Part shown: one piece after another, positions 9,777-20,345 of the stretch
Position numbering within the stretch: the first letter of the stretch is position 1
Layout: every line of letters begins with the position of its first letter
Assembly (NCBI GenBank): GCA_030710605.1
Contig: CP092868.1
Coordinates: 25,157,337-25,221,336 of the forward strand
Source: Cordylochernes scorpioides
Taxonomy: Eukaryota; Arthropoda; Arachnida; Pseudoscorpiones; Chernetidae
DNA length: 64,000 nt
Reading direction: 5' to 3'
The notes under the pieces: generated by a model
What the model was told of the DNA's origin: nothing
Databases searched by the model: none
What the model saw: the letters and a program-made list of their open reading frames with translations, nothing else
Made by a program: the position numbers and the translations under genes

Positions 9777-10698
9777 TTATGTTATATTGATCAATAGTTT
9801 TATCTAAAAGAGGTAACTTTTTTATGTGATTACATTTTCCTGAAAGTTTTAAACAATAATTAGGTTTTTTACAATATTTAACATTATTAGAAACACCAAA
9901 ATATTTTTTTGAGTTATCACAATATTGCAAAGCATTGAGTTCATCTTTAGAAAATGTATATTGAAATTTGGATAAAAACACATTATTTTGCATAATAACA
10001 TTCTCATCAAAATCAATCTTTAGGTTAAAATATTTCAGGTACTTAGTGGATACTATCAGAAATTTCAAATTTGGATTATCAATAATATAGAACAACATAT
10101 TGTTAGTTATATCTCCAATTATGATCGTTAAACAAATTTGTCCAAATATTCCAATACGATTAGATACAGTGCTAATCATATTAGGTGTGTTTGTGTGTTG
10201 TTTGCTAGAGTTATTTATCTTATCTAAAAGGCATTCAGGTAATAGGTGTACGGAAATAATATTAATGTCACTGCCTGAATCAAAAAGTACTAAATAGGTT
10301 CCCAAGAGTAATGAATCTACCCCAACGTCACTCATCACTCCTGGGCACCACCATTGTTGCCCTACATTACCTCGAAAGTCTTGGTAAAACTGCTTTCGCC
10401 GGGTTTCTTGTCGGTCGCCAACCTCTCTGCTGGGGCGGGCACCTGAAGGAAGAGAATCCTGTGAAGGCGCTGCATTCCTTGAGTCGATATTTTGAAAGTC
10501 CCGTCGATATCTGGGGCCATTAAATGGTGAAGATGTCTCTTCATGTCGAAATCCTTCTTCCAGGGAAGATGCAATCTTAATCCACATGTCCAGATTAGCT
10601 GGATTGGCAGCGATCAAAAATGGTCTCAGCTTTGCGTTTACATTCGAAGAAAGCGCTTCCAGGGTCTGCTCCGAACTTATATTCAATATTTTTGCCAA
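9697..10698 (-). pseudogene. gag C-terminal part and protease
   Basis: 333 residues. The first third is gag-like, basic and rich in S/R with no CCHC knuckle seen. Then comes LVLFDSGSDINIISVHLL, the DSG aspartic protease motif. The rest is protease-like with runs of N and K. It lies in a different frame from the upstream gag (break near 10700-10750), so the polyprotein is broken. Confidence 0.7.
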
Positions 10699-10708
10699 CT
10701 TCAGTTTA

Positions 10709-11119
10709 TTAAGATAGAGGTTGCGATGATAGCTTCTTTTCAGTCCAAAATTGCTTCATCAATCCACTTGTCGATACCGGGAAAAATATATTCATAGCTT
10801 GGTGAAGTTCACCCAACGTAAACACGTCCTGGCACATCGAGGCGTATATCTCTAACGCTTTTCCTTTAAAAATGCTCGGGATCATTGATAGAGCATCATT
10901 TTCTGAAATACATTGAAGCTTGACTATCCTTTCAAAAATATTTCGCCATTCTTGATACGTAAGGCCTGTATCAGGGTTGAAAATCGGCAAAATTTCCTTA
11001 ATTGAAATGTCGACTTTCGCTCCGGTAACAACCTCTTCTTTCTGTAAAGTTTTCAAGTCTTTCTTCGATGTCATTTCGAATTTAATTATTTTCCCTTTCT
11101 TTTTAAATATTCCTGGCAT
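10709..11119 (-). pseudogene. gag N-terminal part
   Basis: 136 residues starting MPGIFKKKGKI. The block DTGLTYQEWRNIFERIV and ALEIYAS resembles the capsid-like core of mag/Gypsy gag proteins. The ATG lies 75 bp inside the 5' LTR boundary. A frameshift near 10720 separates it from the rest. Confidence 0.65.
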
Positions 11120-11194
11120 GAACCCTGCTTTGATCTTGACAAAATATAAGATATTCTTGGGATCCTCCCGTAGGCAGCGATCCTGTCGACTAGC

Positions 11195-11377
11195 TGTTGT
11201 ATTTCTATAGGTGTGAAAAAGAATTAGCAGTCGTTTGTGGCTGTCTCCACCTCCATAATCATCTCTTTATTTTTTTCAAATCTTTTTAAACAAAACAAAA
11301 ATTTACATACTCAATTTAGTTAAATCTTCAGTAAAAAAACAAAATAAAATTTACATTCTATCATTCAAAATGTATCA
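11195..11377 (-). repeat. 5' LTR of the 8826-11377 element
   Basis: 183 bp, TG...CA ends, followed outward by target duplication TGTA. Confidence 0.9.
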
Positions 11378-11390
11378 TGTATATATATAT

Positions 11391-12060
11391 ATATGTCATA
11401 ATTTGTATATACCAAGATGTAACCCCACCACAATATACGCAATGTATGATCCAAAAAGTTTTAATAAAAGTTAGGCCTCGCGAACTAGAGAGAACAACCA
11501 TTACCAGGATTTCATTATCCAGGAAGTAAAGGTTATTACCCAGGAACTATAAAACTAAGTTCAAAGACCTTCCTGGAGGATGGTAATCATGAAAAGACAA
11601 TGGAGGTACCAATATCCAATCAGAGTTCAGCATGAAAAACTAACAGCCAACCAAATGTAACCACGTAGACGATTTCAACCAATGAGAGCAATAGAGAGTT
11701 AACGAGGAAAATCTCGGACTCAAAGTTAGTCAGTAGGGAGCTCGACCTGATGAGAAGCAAGACGTGCTTAAGCCCTTCTCACCAAGGTAACATATTCTTT
11801 TCTCCGAGCATGTGAAAGTCAAGTACTCCATTAGTCAAAAAACCTTCTCTCCCTTAATCGCGAGGTCCTATTTTCAACCCCATCCTGTGTTCCCCCTCGT
11901 TATTTCCCCTGTGAAAAACCTACCATTTCGACCAAACGACTGCGCCATCAACCACCACAAGTCACCAATCCTACAGTAAGTCAATATAGTCTTACATAGG
12001 AAGAACAAACAAAAAAGGGTCCAAACAATTAAACCAAATCGAATAATATTATATATATAT
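11391..12060. other. possible solo LTR or unclassified repeat
   Basis: Starts TGTCATAATTTG, like the LTR at 21203 (TGTCATAATATATG), and has an AATAAA near 11464. No matching second end was found. Purine/pyrimidine-rich sequence without recognisable protein. Confidence 0.3.
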
Positions 12061-12309
12061 TGTGGCAAAGAAATAATTTATTATTTAATTTAATTATTCA
12101 ATGAAAATAATCGACAGATTATATGAATATATATTACTCTGTTTATATAAAATAATGATCAAAATATTTCTTAGCTTGTTTGTTCAAGATTCTCTAGCTG
12201 TAGATAGTTTTGTTGAGTTGTTGATAATTGTCGACTAGTCGTTCTGACGTCATCAAAAATACTTTCACATCCCCAGATATAAAAAGAACTTAATTTTCTA
12301 CGCTACAAT

Positions 12310-13175
12310 ATGATGTAAAGTTTCACTATTAGAGCTCTAATACTGTATTGGATCATTCTGCTTATATATGTTACACTGAAGGGTGGAATCTTAGAAATGG
12401 TATTTAAGTAAACTATGGACATAAGCTTTTAGGACAGATTACATAAATAAATTTGCATCGAGCAATGCTCTTCCGCAAACAACTGATGAGCCAAGCCCTC
12501 CCAATATATTTTTTCATCGAAGTAAGGCCAGTAGAAGTTTGTATTGTGTATATATTGTAACATGAATGGCAAGATACTAGAGTAAAGTTGGGGAAAGAGA
12601 GGTGGACTCTAGCTGCCATGTGGCAGGAGCCAAAACACCATTCCTGTGTGGGGAAGGACAGAGTCTGGTTACATCTGCGGTGAGGAGAAGACGTGGCGAC
12701 TTGTCTCCTGGCGTGTGAATGATCCTACAAGACGGTGCCAGGAGAGCCTGACATCGGAGCGGTCTACAAGGCGGTGTAGTCCAGGCTGTACAGTGTGGAG
12801 CGGAACACAAGAGTGACATCCACGGCGCCAAGGATTCTTCTGACGGGAAGGTTGAAGACAAGCCCAACTCATTGTATTCCTTCTGTTAAGTGAGATACAA
12901 TAAAGCGCTAACTTTAGCTGCAATCCCTTCGAACTCACGTGTGTATATTTGTGGCATCCTGAGTAGACAAAGTACAGCGTCTGGGTACGTCGTAACAATA
13001 TATTTGCATCGAGGAAGGCTCTTCCGCAAACAACTGATGAGCCGAGCCCTCCCAATATATTTTTAATCGCAGTAAGGATAATAGAAGTTTGTATTGTATA
13101 TATATATTTGCATCGAACAATGTTTTTCCTCAAACAGCAAACTTTTCATCGCAGTAAGGACAGTAGAAGTTTATA
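12310..13175. mobile_element. tandem remnants of the structured family, split by a solo LTR
   Basis: 12317-12435 matches the outer half of the structured element (CTAATACTGTATTGGATCAT, ACATAAGCTTTTAGGACAG). Then about 110-bp pieces with GCATCGAGCAATGCTCTTCC, CTGATGAGCC and GTAAGG..AGTAGAAGTT repeat head-to-tail on both sides of the LTR at 12556-12997. Confidence 0.7.
12556..12997 (+). repeat. solo LTR, 442 bp
   Basis: TGTAACATGAAT to CGTCGTAACA with a 4-bp duplication ATAT on both sides (12552-12555, 12998-13001). An AATAAA at about 12899 supports plus orientation. It contains TGACATCCACGGCGCCAA, a segment also found at 34623, 35058 and 35153. Confidence 0.8.
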
Positions 13176-13796
13176 TTGTATAGAAAAGAAACATTTGTGC
13201 TCAAAACCTTATAATAATTAATTACTAGAGACTAATTACAGAATACAAATACAGATTTGACAATTAAGTCCAAAATGTATTAAGTAGAGCGAGTAGACAG
13301 CCATCCAACAAAATTAACCACCAACAGATTACACCAGATAATTGGAATGTAAATTGCTGCCCTAAATTCCTTTTTCTTCACCATTTAAATAAAGATACAA
13401 ACAATCTAAAAAGTAGTGACCAAAAAGATCCCATTCTTTCACTCTTAATTTTTATATTTTAAATTAAACAACTTATCATTAAAAGTATAAGATAACAGAT
13501 TATTATTATACACCAACCGAATGATCTAGTTTCGTCTGCTTTTACCAGAATGAATATTTTGTAGAGAATATTATTATTATTATTATTTTTGCTCATCCCC
13601 CTAGTACACGTGGTACAGGCCATGATAATCATTTTTACTGTAAGTACACCACATGTCTACACATGTGAAAAGCAGCTCGACTTTGCACTTACAAATATGC
13701 CAGAGCCCCGTTTGGTTACTTGCACTCGCTGGTGGGGTTGGACTTTTGCAAGAATCGGGGGCCATTGGACCATTTTTTTTTAAACATAAAAAAGTG
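13176..13796. other. no recognised gene
   Basis: AT-rich sequence with a TTA run near 13570. Nothing coding or repetitive that I can support. Confidence 0.5.
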
Positions 13797-13873
13797 TCCA
13801 ATGCGGGAATCGAACCCGGGTCGTAGTGGTCGAAAACCAAACGGTTTAACCAGCCTTCCACCGACCCCCCATA
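13797..13873 (-). repeat. tRNA-like SINE head
   Basis: The minus strand has GGTTCGATTCC (B box) with an upstream GGTGGAAGGCTGGTTAAACC (A-box-like) and a TTTTCGA loop resembling tRNA-Glu(TTC). The acceptor and anticodon stems pair badly, so it is not a working tRNA. The trailing GCATTGGA is shared with 47194-47268 and 58660-58712. Confidence 0.55.
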
Positions 13874-13886
13874 TTATTTTACCAAT

Positions 13887-15005
13887 GTTATTAGGCGTAC
13901 AAATAAGTTCTAAGAGATTTTTTAATAAATTCGAAGCTTTATTCAGAGAAATCAGTACAATATATTTCATTCAAAGTATTGTCCATCTTTAGCTACGACT
14001 TTTTCTCATCTTTCAGGCAGCATACGGATTCCGTGTCGAAAAAATTCCTCATCTTTTGAGGCGATCCAAACATCGACCCAATTTTTCGCCTCTTCGTAAG
14101 AAGTAAAGTGCTGCTCGGCCAGGCCATGTGTCATCGAACGGAACATGTGGTAGTCTGAAGGAGCAATGTCTGGTGAATACGGCGGGTGGGGTAGGACATC
14201 CCATTGAAGCGCCTCCAAAGTCTCCTTGACAACTTTTGCAACATGTGGCCGAGCGTTGTCGTGTTGATAGATCACCTTGTCATGTCTTTTGGCATATAGT
14301 GGCGTTTGATCTTCAATGCTCGGCTTAATCGCATCAATTGTTGTTGGTAACGTTCTCCAGTGATGGTTTCGTTTGGCTGAAGTAGCTCATAGTAGATCAC
14401 TCCGAGCTGATCCCACCAGATGCACAGCATTAGCTTCTTGCCATGAATATTCGGTTTGGCCGTTGAAGTTGATGCATGACCGGGCTTAACCGACGATTTT
14501 CTGCGCTTTGGGTTGTCGTAGTGAATCCACTTTTCGTCCCCCGTCACGATTCGATGCAAAAAAAACCCCTTCCGAATTTGTCTTTTGAGCACTAGTTCGC
14601 ACGTGCAAATACGGCGCTCGATGTTTCCTGGCTTGAGTTCATATGGAACCCAATTTCCTTGTTTTTGCACCATACCCATGACCTTGAGACGGTTCGAAAT
14701 CGCTTGTTGAGTCACTCCCAAGGTTTCAGCGAGCTCTTCTTGAGTTTGGCTTGAATCTTCGTCCAATAAAGCCTCCAACTCAGCGTCTTCGAACTTTATT
14801 GGCCTCCCTCCGCGTTCTTTGTCTCTGGTGTCAAAATCGCCACTTTTGAAACGCCGAAACCAGTACTCACATGCTTTTATTGATAGAGCATGTTCCCCAT
14901 ATGCCTCACACAGCAATCGATGTCCATCAGCTGCACTTTTCTTCAAATTAAAACAAAAAGCAGCGCTTCCCGCAAATTGTGTTTTGTTGGCACAAAGGTT
15001 GACAT
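13887..15005 (-). mobile_element. truncated mariner transposon
   Basis: The left end TTAGGCGTACAAATAAGTTC after TA looks like a mariner terminal repeat. No inverted partner is found beyond 15005, so the 5' end is lost. It carries the broken transposase described next. Confidence 0.8.
13977..15005 (-). pseudogene. mariner transposase, frameshifted
   Basis: It begins MSTFVPTKHNLREALL (15005), then a one-base loss in a T-run shifts the frame. The helix-turn-helix part includes YWFRRFKSGDFDT and GRP. Catalytic D1 is in TGDEKW, D2 in HDNARPH, and D3 in YSPDIAPSD, which matches the DD34D mariner triad. A second frameshift falls near 14275 between D1 and D2. A W-to-stop change ends the frame after MLPER, with the remaining tail still readable to about 13977. 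All three acidic residues survive but the gene is dead. Confidence 0.9.
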
Positions 15006-15129
15006 GGTTAGATCACCAAAAAAAAAAATGTTCCTTACACTTGAGTGAAAAGATTCCTTCTGTTTAATGCGATAGATTGCATTTGAATTTTAATAAGATA
15101 AAATATTTAGATAAAAGATAAAATATGCG

Positions 15130-15545
15130 AAATAAATTCTGAAAGAAGAATTACAAAAACTATAACAAGACTCAGAACGAAACACTATACCAGGAATGGC
15201 AATACATCCAGATGGCACAAGAACCTATAAGACATGTAGCAATTATTCTGGTGTGGAACTAACACCTACCCACATATTCTCATGCCCAGCAACGGACAGG
15301 ATAACAACAACAGAAAATTGACATGGACCCAGAACAGCAGCTTTACACACCCAAGATAGAGGACATTGCTGTGATAGAGATGTATGGAGACATCTGACGC
15401 TCTTCATTGGACACGACAACAACAACCAAAATTGGCAAGGACCCAGAACAGCAGCTTTACACACCCAAGATAGAGAACATTGCTGTGATAGAGATGTATG
15501 GAGACATCTGAGGCTCTTCATTGGACCCGACAACAACAACAACCC
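15130..15545 (+). pseudogene. LINE ORF2 end with duplicated 3' units
   Basis: The reading passes GVELTPTHIFSCPAT, the C-terminal zinc-like tail of a Jockey/I-group ORF2, then units of about 118 bp with GACATGGACCCAGAACAGCA repeat. Same family as 60278-60792. Frameshifts lie upstream of the tail. Confidence 0.7.
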
Positions 15546-17822
15546 TCGGTAGAGTAAGACATTGAAGGACGGAGATATGGAGAGACCATGTGGTCACCCT
15601 CAGTAGAGGAAGGCATTGAAGGAGGGAGATATGGAGACACCATGAGGCCCACCCTCAGTAGAGGAAGACACTGAAGGAGGGAGATATGGAGAGACCAGGT
15701 GGCCAACCCTCAGTAGGGGAAGACACTGAAGGAGGGAGATATGGAGAGACCATGTGGCCCACCCTCAGTAGAGGAAGACATTGAAGGAGAGAGATACGAA
15801 GAGACCATGTGGCCCACCCTCAGTAGAGGAAGGCATTGAAGGAGGGAGATATGGAGAGACCATGTGGTCCTACCTCAGTAGAGGAAGACACTGAAGGAGG
15901 GAGATATGGAGAGACCATGTGGCTTACCCTCAGTAGAGGAAAACATTGAAGGAGGGAGATATGGAGACACCATGTGGCCCACCCTCAGTAGAGGAAGGCA
16001 TTGAAGGAGGGAGATACGGAGAGACCATGTGGCCTACCCTCAATAGAGGAAGACATTGAAGGAGGGAGATATGGAGACACCATGTGGCCCACCCTCAGTA
16101 GAGGAAGGCATTGAAGGAGGGAGATACGGAGAGACCATGTGGCCCATCCTCAGTAGAGGAAGACATTGAAGGAGGGAGATATGGTGAGACCATGTGGCCC
16201 ACCCTCAGTAGAGGAAGGCATTGAAGGAGGAAAATATGGAGAGACCATGTGGCCCACCCTCGGTAGAGTAAGGCATTGAAGGACGGAGATATGGAGAGAC
16301 CATGTGGCCTACCCTCAGTAGAGGAAGACATTGAAGGAGGGAGATATGGAGAGATCATGTGGTCACCCTCAGTAGAGGAAGGCATTGAAGGAGGGAGATA
16401 TGGAGAGACCATGTGGCCCACCCTCGGTAGAGTAAGACATTGAAGGAGGGAGATATGGAGAGACCATGTGGTCACCCTCAGTAGAGGAAGACACTGAAGG
16501 AGGGAGATATAGAGAGACCATGTGGTCCACCCTCAGTAGAGGAAGGCATTGAAGGAGGGAGATATGGAGAGACCATGTGGCCCACCCTCAGTAGAGGAAG
16601 GCATTGAAGGAGGGAGATATGGAGAGACCAGGTGGCCCACCCTCAGTAGAGGAAAACATTGGAGGAGGGAGATATGGAGACACCATGTGGCCCACCCTCA
16701 GTAGGGGAAGACATTGAAGGAGAGAGATATGGATAGACCAGGTGGCCCACCCTCAGTAGAGGAAGACACTGAAGGAGGGAGATATGGAGAGAACATGTGG
16801 CCCACCCTCAGTAGAGGAATACACTGAAGGAGGGAGATATGGAGAGACCAGGTGGCCCACCCTCAGTAGAGGAAGACATTGAAGGAGGGAGATATGGAGA
16901 GACCATGTGGCCCACCCTCAGTAGAGGAAGACACTGAAGGAGGGAGATATGGAGAGACCAGGTGGCCCACCCTCAGTAGGGGAAGACACTGAAGGAGAGA
17001 GATATGGAGAGACCATGTGGCCCACCCTCAGTAGAGGAAGGCATTGAAGGAGGGAGATATGGAGAGACCAGGTGGCCCACCCTCAGTAGAGGAAGACACT
17101 GAAGGAGGGAGATATAGAGAGACCATGTGGCCCACCCTTAGTAGAGGAAGGCATTGAAGGAGGGAGATATGGAGAGACCAGGTGGCCCACCCTCAGTAGA
17201 GGAAGACACTGAAGGAGGGAGATATGGAGAGACCATGTGGCCCAACCTCAGTAGAGGAAGGCATTGAAGGAGGGAGATATGGAGAGACCATGTGGCCCAC
17301 CCTCAGTAGAGGAAGACACTGAAGGAGGGAGATGAGGAGAGACCATGTGGCCCACCCTCAGTAGGGGAAGACACTGAAGGAGGGAGATATGGAGAGATCA
17401 TGTGGCCCACCCTCAGTAGAGGAAGGCACTGAGGGAGGGAGATATGGAGAGACCAGGTGGCCCCCCTCAGTAGAGGAAGACATTGAAGAAGGGAGATATG
17501 GAGACACCATGTGGCCTACCCTCAATAGAGGAAGAGATTGAAGGAGGGAGATATGGAGACACCATGTGGCCCACCCTCACAAGAGGAAGACATTGAAGGA
17601 GGGAGATATGGAGCGACCATGTGGTCCACCCTCAGTAGAGGAAGACATTGAAGGAGGGAGATATTGAGAGACCATGTGGCCCACCCTCAGTAGAGGAAGA
17701 CATTGAAGGAGGGAGATATGGAGAGACCATGTGGCCCACCCTCAGTAGAGGAAGGCATTGAAGGAGGGAGATATGGAGAGACCATGTGGCCCACCCTCAG
17801 TAGAGGAATACACTGAAGAAAG
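15546..17822. repeat. 55-bp minisatellite, about 41 units
   Basis: Unit AGTAGAGGAAGACATTGAAG, then GAGGGAGATATGGAGAGACC and ATGTGGCCCACCCTC. Units vary at a few fixed sites (gaagacact or gaaggcatt; ccatgtgg or ccaggtgg), giving higher-order mixing. It is not a gene, although some frames stay open. Confidence 0.95.
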
Positions 17823-17825
17823 AGA

Positions 17826-18100
17826 ATATATATATTAGAAATTAAAAAAAGATATATCCTGACCACGAGCACACGAACATTTCGATAGCAGAGCGCCATC
17901 TAGTGGAAAATAAATCAAGTAAACATTGATATAGCCTGTTCCCTGATATTTGGCAAACCCATTATTCTGCAATAATCAAGAAAAGTTAACCACGTACACA
18001 TTTCAGGCTGTTGACCCTCATTAACGTGATGCAGTTTGTACCTCTTTGGCCAAAAATTATATCCCAGAGGCTTCTTGAGAGATCAACTAAAGCCAAACTT
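17826..18100 (-). mobile_element. degenerate PLE terminus (H family)
   Basis: Has AGAGCGCCATCTAGTGG, AATAATCAAGAAAAG and a decayed hammerhead (minus: TTAATGAGGGTCAACAGCC then TGAAATGTG). Core bases are changed, so it is inactive. Confidence 0.6.
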
Positions 18101-18239
18101 GTATAAATACGCTAAACCTGTAAAAATATAATTACAAAAATATTATTTTTTTGTTATTATCACATGGTTCAAATTCACATTAATAGGTACCGCTCAGCAA
18201 GAGCAACCTAGTTAATGATAATTGAAAGAGTGAATAATA

Positions 18240-18830
18240 TGTGAAGGTTATTTATATATTTATTATCACATGTTTAACGTATTCACGCAAGTTTGGCCTT
18301 AAATACCCATTTCTTGTTTTCTCAAGAAAAATAGATTCCCTACATATCAAGGAACAGGTTAAATTAACGTCTTCCACTAATCAGGAAAAGCTAGACAGGC
18401 TGTTGTTTTTCGTCGGCGTGGTGCATGCTGTACCTCAACGACACAAAAACTGGTCATTCAGGCATCCTGAAAATTCATGAAACGGGTAGTTAAGGACAGA
18501 ATTGCGTCTAAACACAAAACAATGTGAATAAAACAGTACAAATGTGATATTGTACTGGAATAAGGTGCATAAATTATGAAAAAAAGGCATCTCCTTATTG
18601 TGCAACTTTCAGTTGTCCGATAAGGAAATGCCCATTTATTTTTTCATAACTCATAAATATATATGTGAAAAAACAATAGAAAAAAAAAGTGGCTCAGGTG
18701 TTGATATTAAAAATAAAGAAGGCATTTCCTGACCACGAGCATATGTACTTTTTAGATATAGAGCGCCATCTAGTGGAGTAAAAATAAACTAAACGTTTAT
18801 TTAACTTGCCCCGTGCCTTCTTTATTTTTA
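18240..18830. mobile_element. degenerate H-family PLE pieces
   Basis: Several fragments in both orientations. 18396-18440 keeps TCGGCGTGGTGCATGCTGTA from the hammerhead flank without the core. 18715-18830 carries AGAGCGCCATCTAGTGG. The block between is AT-rich. Confidence 0.55.
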
Positions 18831-18834
18831 ACTA

Positions 18835-19745
18835 GCGGATGTGTACCCGGCTTCGCCCGGGTTTTATCCGAGTGAAAGTTTGCCTAACGAATATTATTGA
18901 TAATAATATTCGGGAACACACAGAATATTATGATAATAATGATAATATAATTCGTTACGTCATATATTTATATAATACTAGCCGAATGACCCGGGCAACG
19001 CCCGGGTTTTACCCTATTAAATGTACCCTGTTTCATCCGTGGTCTCTGTTTTTTGGAATTTTTCCCGAAATAATTTTGTATCTGATAATCAAACATGATA
19101 CAGCAAAATTTTTAAAAAGCAAAATTTTTAAAATAGCCTATCGTCTTCCCAGTATTCTTTTACCTATGTATGGAAATTTTGGTTTGAATTAGTGAACTAC
19201 TGCGAATTTGTAGACGAATGACCCGGGCAACGCCCGGGTTTACACGATTAAATGTATATTACATATGGAAGATGGACGTAGTTCCCGGAGGGCACCCGCG
19301 AGGTCACTCTGCCCCCGCGCAACTGTCCAACTGGGAGCGCCCCGCGCCGTCAAAATCGTCACGCGTTCTAGAGGGCGCTGCTCGTGAGCGCAACCGGCCG
19401 TCAGCCGGGAGATCTCATTTACTCGGCGGGGGGGCAGGGGGCAGGGAAGTCACGTGCTGCGCCGGCAGCCAATCGTCGCGCGCCGCCATCGCCCGCCTGA
19501 GTGTTCTAGAGGGCGCTGCTCGTGAGCTAAGTTGAATAATTTGAATATATAGTTTTAATAAATGATTTATATATATTTTAAAATAGCCTATCGTCATCCT
19601 CGTTATTTTTTACCTATGTATGGAAATTTTGGTTTGAATTAGTGATCTACTGCGAATTTGTATAGGAGTCATACAAACCAACATACAAACAAACAAACAT
19701 ACAATCACACAAACATACAAACATTCATTTTTATATATATAGATA
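18835..19745 (+). mobile_element. CCCGGG-hairpin repeats ending in an RTE-like tail
   Basis: Three hairpin modules, CCCGGCTTCGCCCGGG at 18848 and CCCGGGCAACGCCCGGG at about 18989 and 19222, each after ACTAGC or TAGACGAATG. 19620-19745 has GAATTTGTATAGGAGTCATA, ACAAAC runs and a final TTTTTATATATATAGAT, the classic RTE-clade LINE 3' end. The same hairpins occur at 34680, 35222 and 57042. Confidence 0.65.
19266..19530. repeat. GC-rich insert between 25-bp direct repeats
   Basis: About 260 bp far richer in GC than its surroundings. GTTCTAGAGGGCGCTGCTCG and TGAGC occur at 19365-19389 and again at 19503-19527. The middle (GGCAGGG...CACGTG...GGCAGCCAAT) is related to 57712-57800. No protein recognised. 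Confidence 0.75.
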
Positions 19746-20095
19746 TCAACACCTGACCCACTTATCTTTTATTTTTTCTATTGTGTTTTCATGTGTTAAG
19801 CGAATTAACGCAAATTTGGCCTTAAATACCCATTTCTTGGTTTTTCGGGAAGCCACTGGGACCAAAAATCTTTTTGGTCGCAGTGGTTACAGCCTACTCC
19901 ACGCTGACGAGCGCCAACAGCGCGAAACGCGTTCGCGGATGGCTTTTCTTGATTTATCAAGAAATTGGGTTGGCCAAATATCACGGAGCAAGTTAAATAA
20001 ACGTTTAGTTTATTTTTGCTCCACTAGATGGCTCTCTGCCATCTAAAATGCACATGTGCTCGTGGTCAAGAAATGCCATCTTTATTTTTAATATA
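19746..20095 (+). mobile_element. H3-type PLE terminus
   Basis: Contains TGGCCTTAAATACCCATTTC, a hammerhead (19890-19945), a TTGATTTATCAAGAA palindrome and CCACTAGATGGCTCTCT. Related to the minus-strand copy at 33680-33964. Confidence 0.7.
19890..19945 (+). ncRNA. hammerhead ribozyme, type I (H3), nearly intact
   Basis: CTGACGA at 19904-19910, stem II CGC..GCG, GAAAC, tiny stem III closed by GCGT, and cleavage predicted after T19933. Stem I CCACG pairs with CGCGG with one mismatch. Core bases needed for catalysis are present (position 7 may vary). Confidence 0.65.
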
Positions 20096-20120
20096 CATAT
20101 ATATTAAGAAAAAGGCTTCT

Positions 20121-20339
20121 TTAAAACAATAACAAACATCAAGAGGAGCTTCTTGTGTAAATTTCTTTATTACCGCAAGCTTTCGAACAAAACGTTCTTC
20201 AACGGGCGTGGATAGTAAAAACGTACTAACTTAGTACGTTTTTACTATCCACGCCCGTTGAAGAACGTTTTGTTCGAAAGCTTGCGGTAATAAAGAAATT
20301 TACACAAGAAGCTCCTCTTGATGTTTGTTATTGTTTTAA
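20121..20339. repeat. perfect 219-bp palindrome with one-base centre
   Basis: Arms of 109 bp around C20230 are fully complementary. Each arm has a PLE-type end (GTTGAAGAACG, then CGAAAGCTTGCGG). A head-to-head duplication of one PLE end with practically no spacer. Confidence 0.95.
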
Positions 20340-20345
20340 TGATCG

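Larger units (their letters stand above)
8826..11377 (-). mobile_element. internally deleted Gypsy LTR retrotransposon
   Basis: LTRs 8826-9009 and 11195-11377 are about 98 percent alike. A 4-bp target duplication TGTA flanks both sides (8822-8825 and 11378-11381). Next to the 3' LTR is a purine tract (minus strand GTGGGGGGTAG). The primer site region after the 5' LTR reads TAGTCGACAGGATCG on the minus strand, close to the T-arm of a tRNA-Ser complement. Gag, protease and the tail of integrase remain; RT, RNase H and the integrase core are deleted near 9780. Not autonomous. Confidence 0.9.

Noticed and set aside
13797..13873. Functional tRNA-Glu
   Set aside because: A and B boxes are visible but acceptor and anticodon stems do not pair; SINE head instead.
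15546..17822. Protein with repeats of the type GDHMVSPYLPPSM on the minus strand
   Set aside because: The frame is open only because the 55-bp units happen to lack stops there; it breaks many times and has no start context or conservation by codon position.
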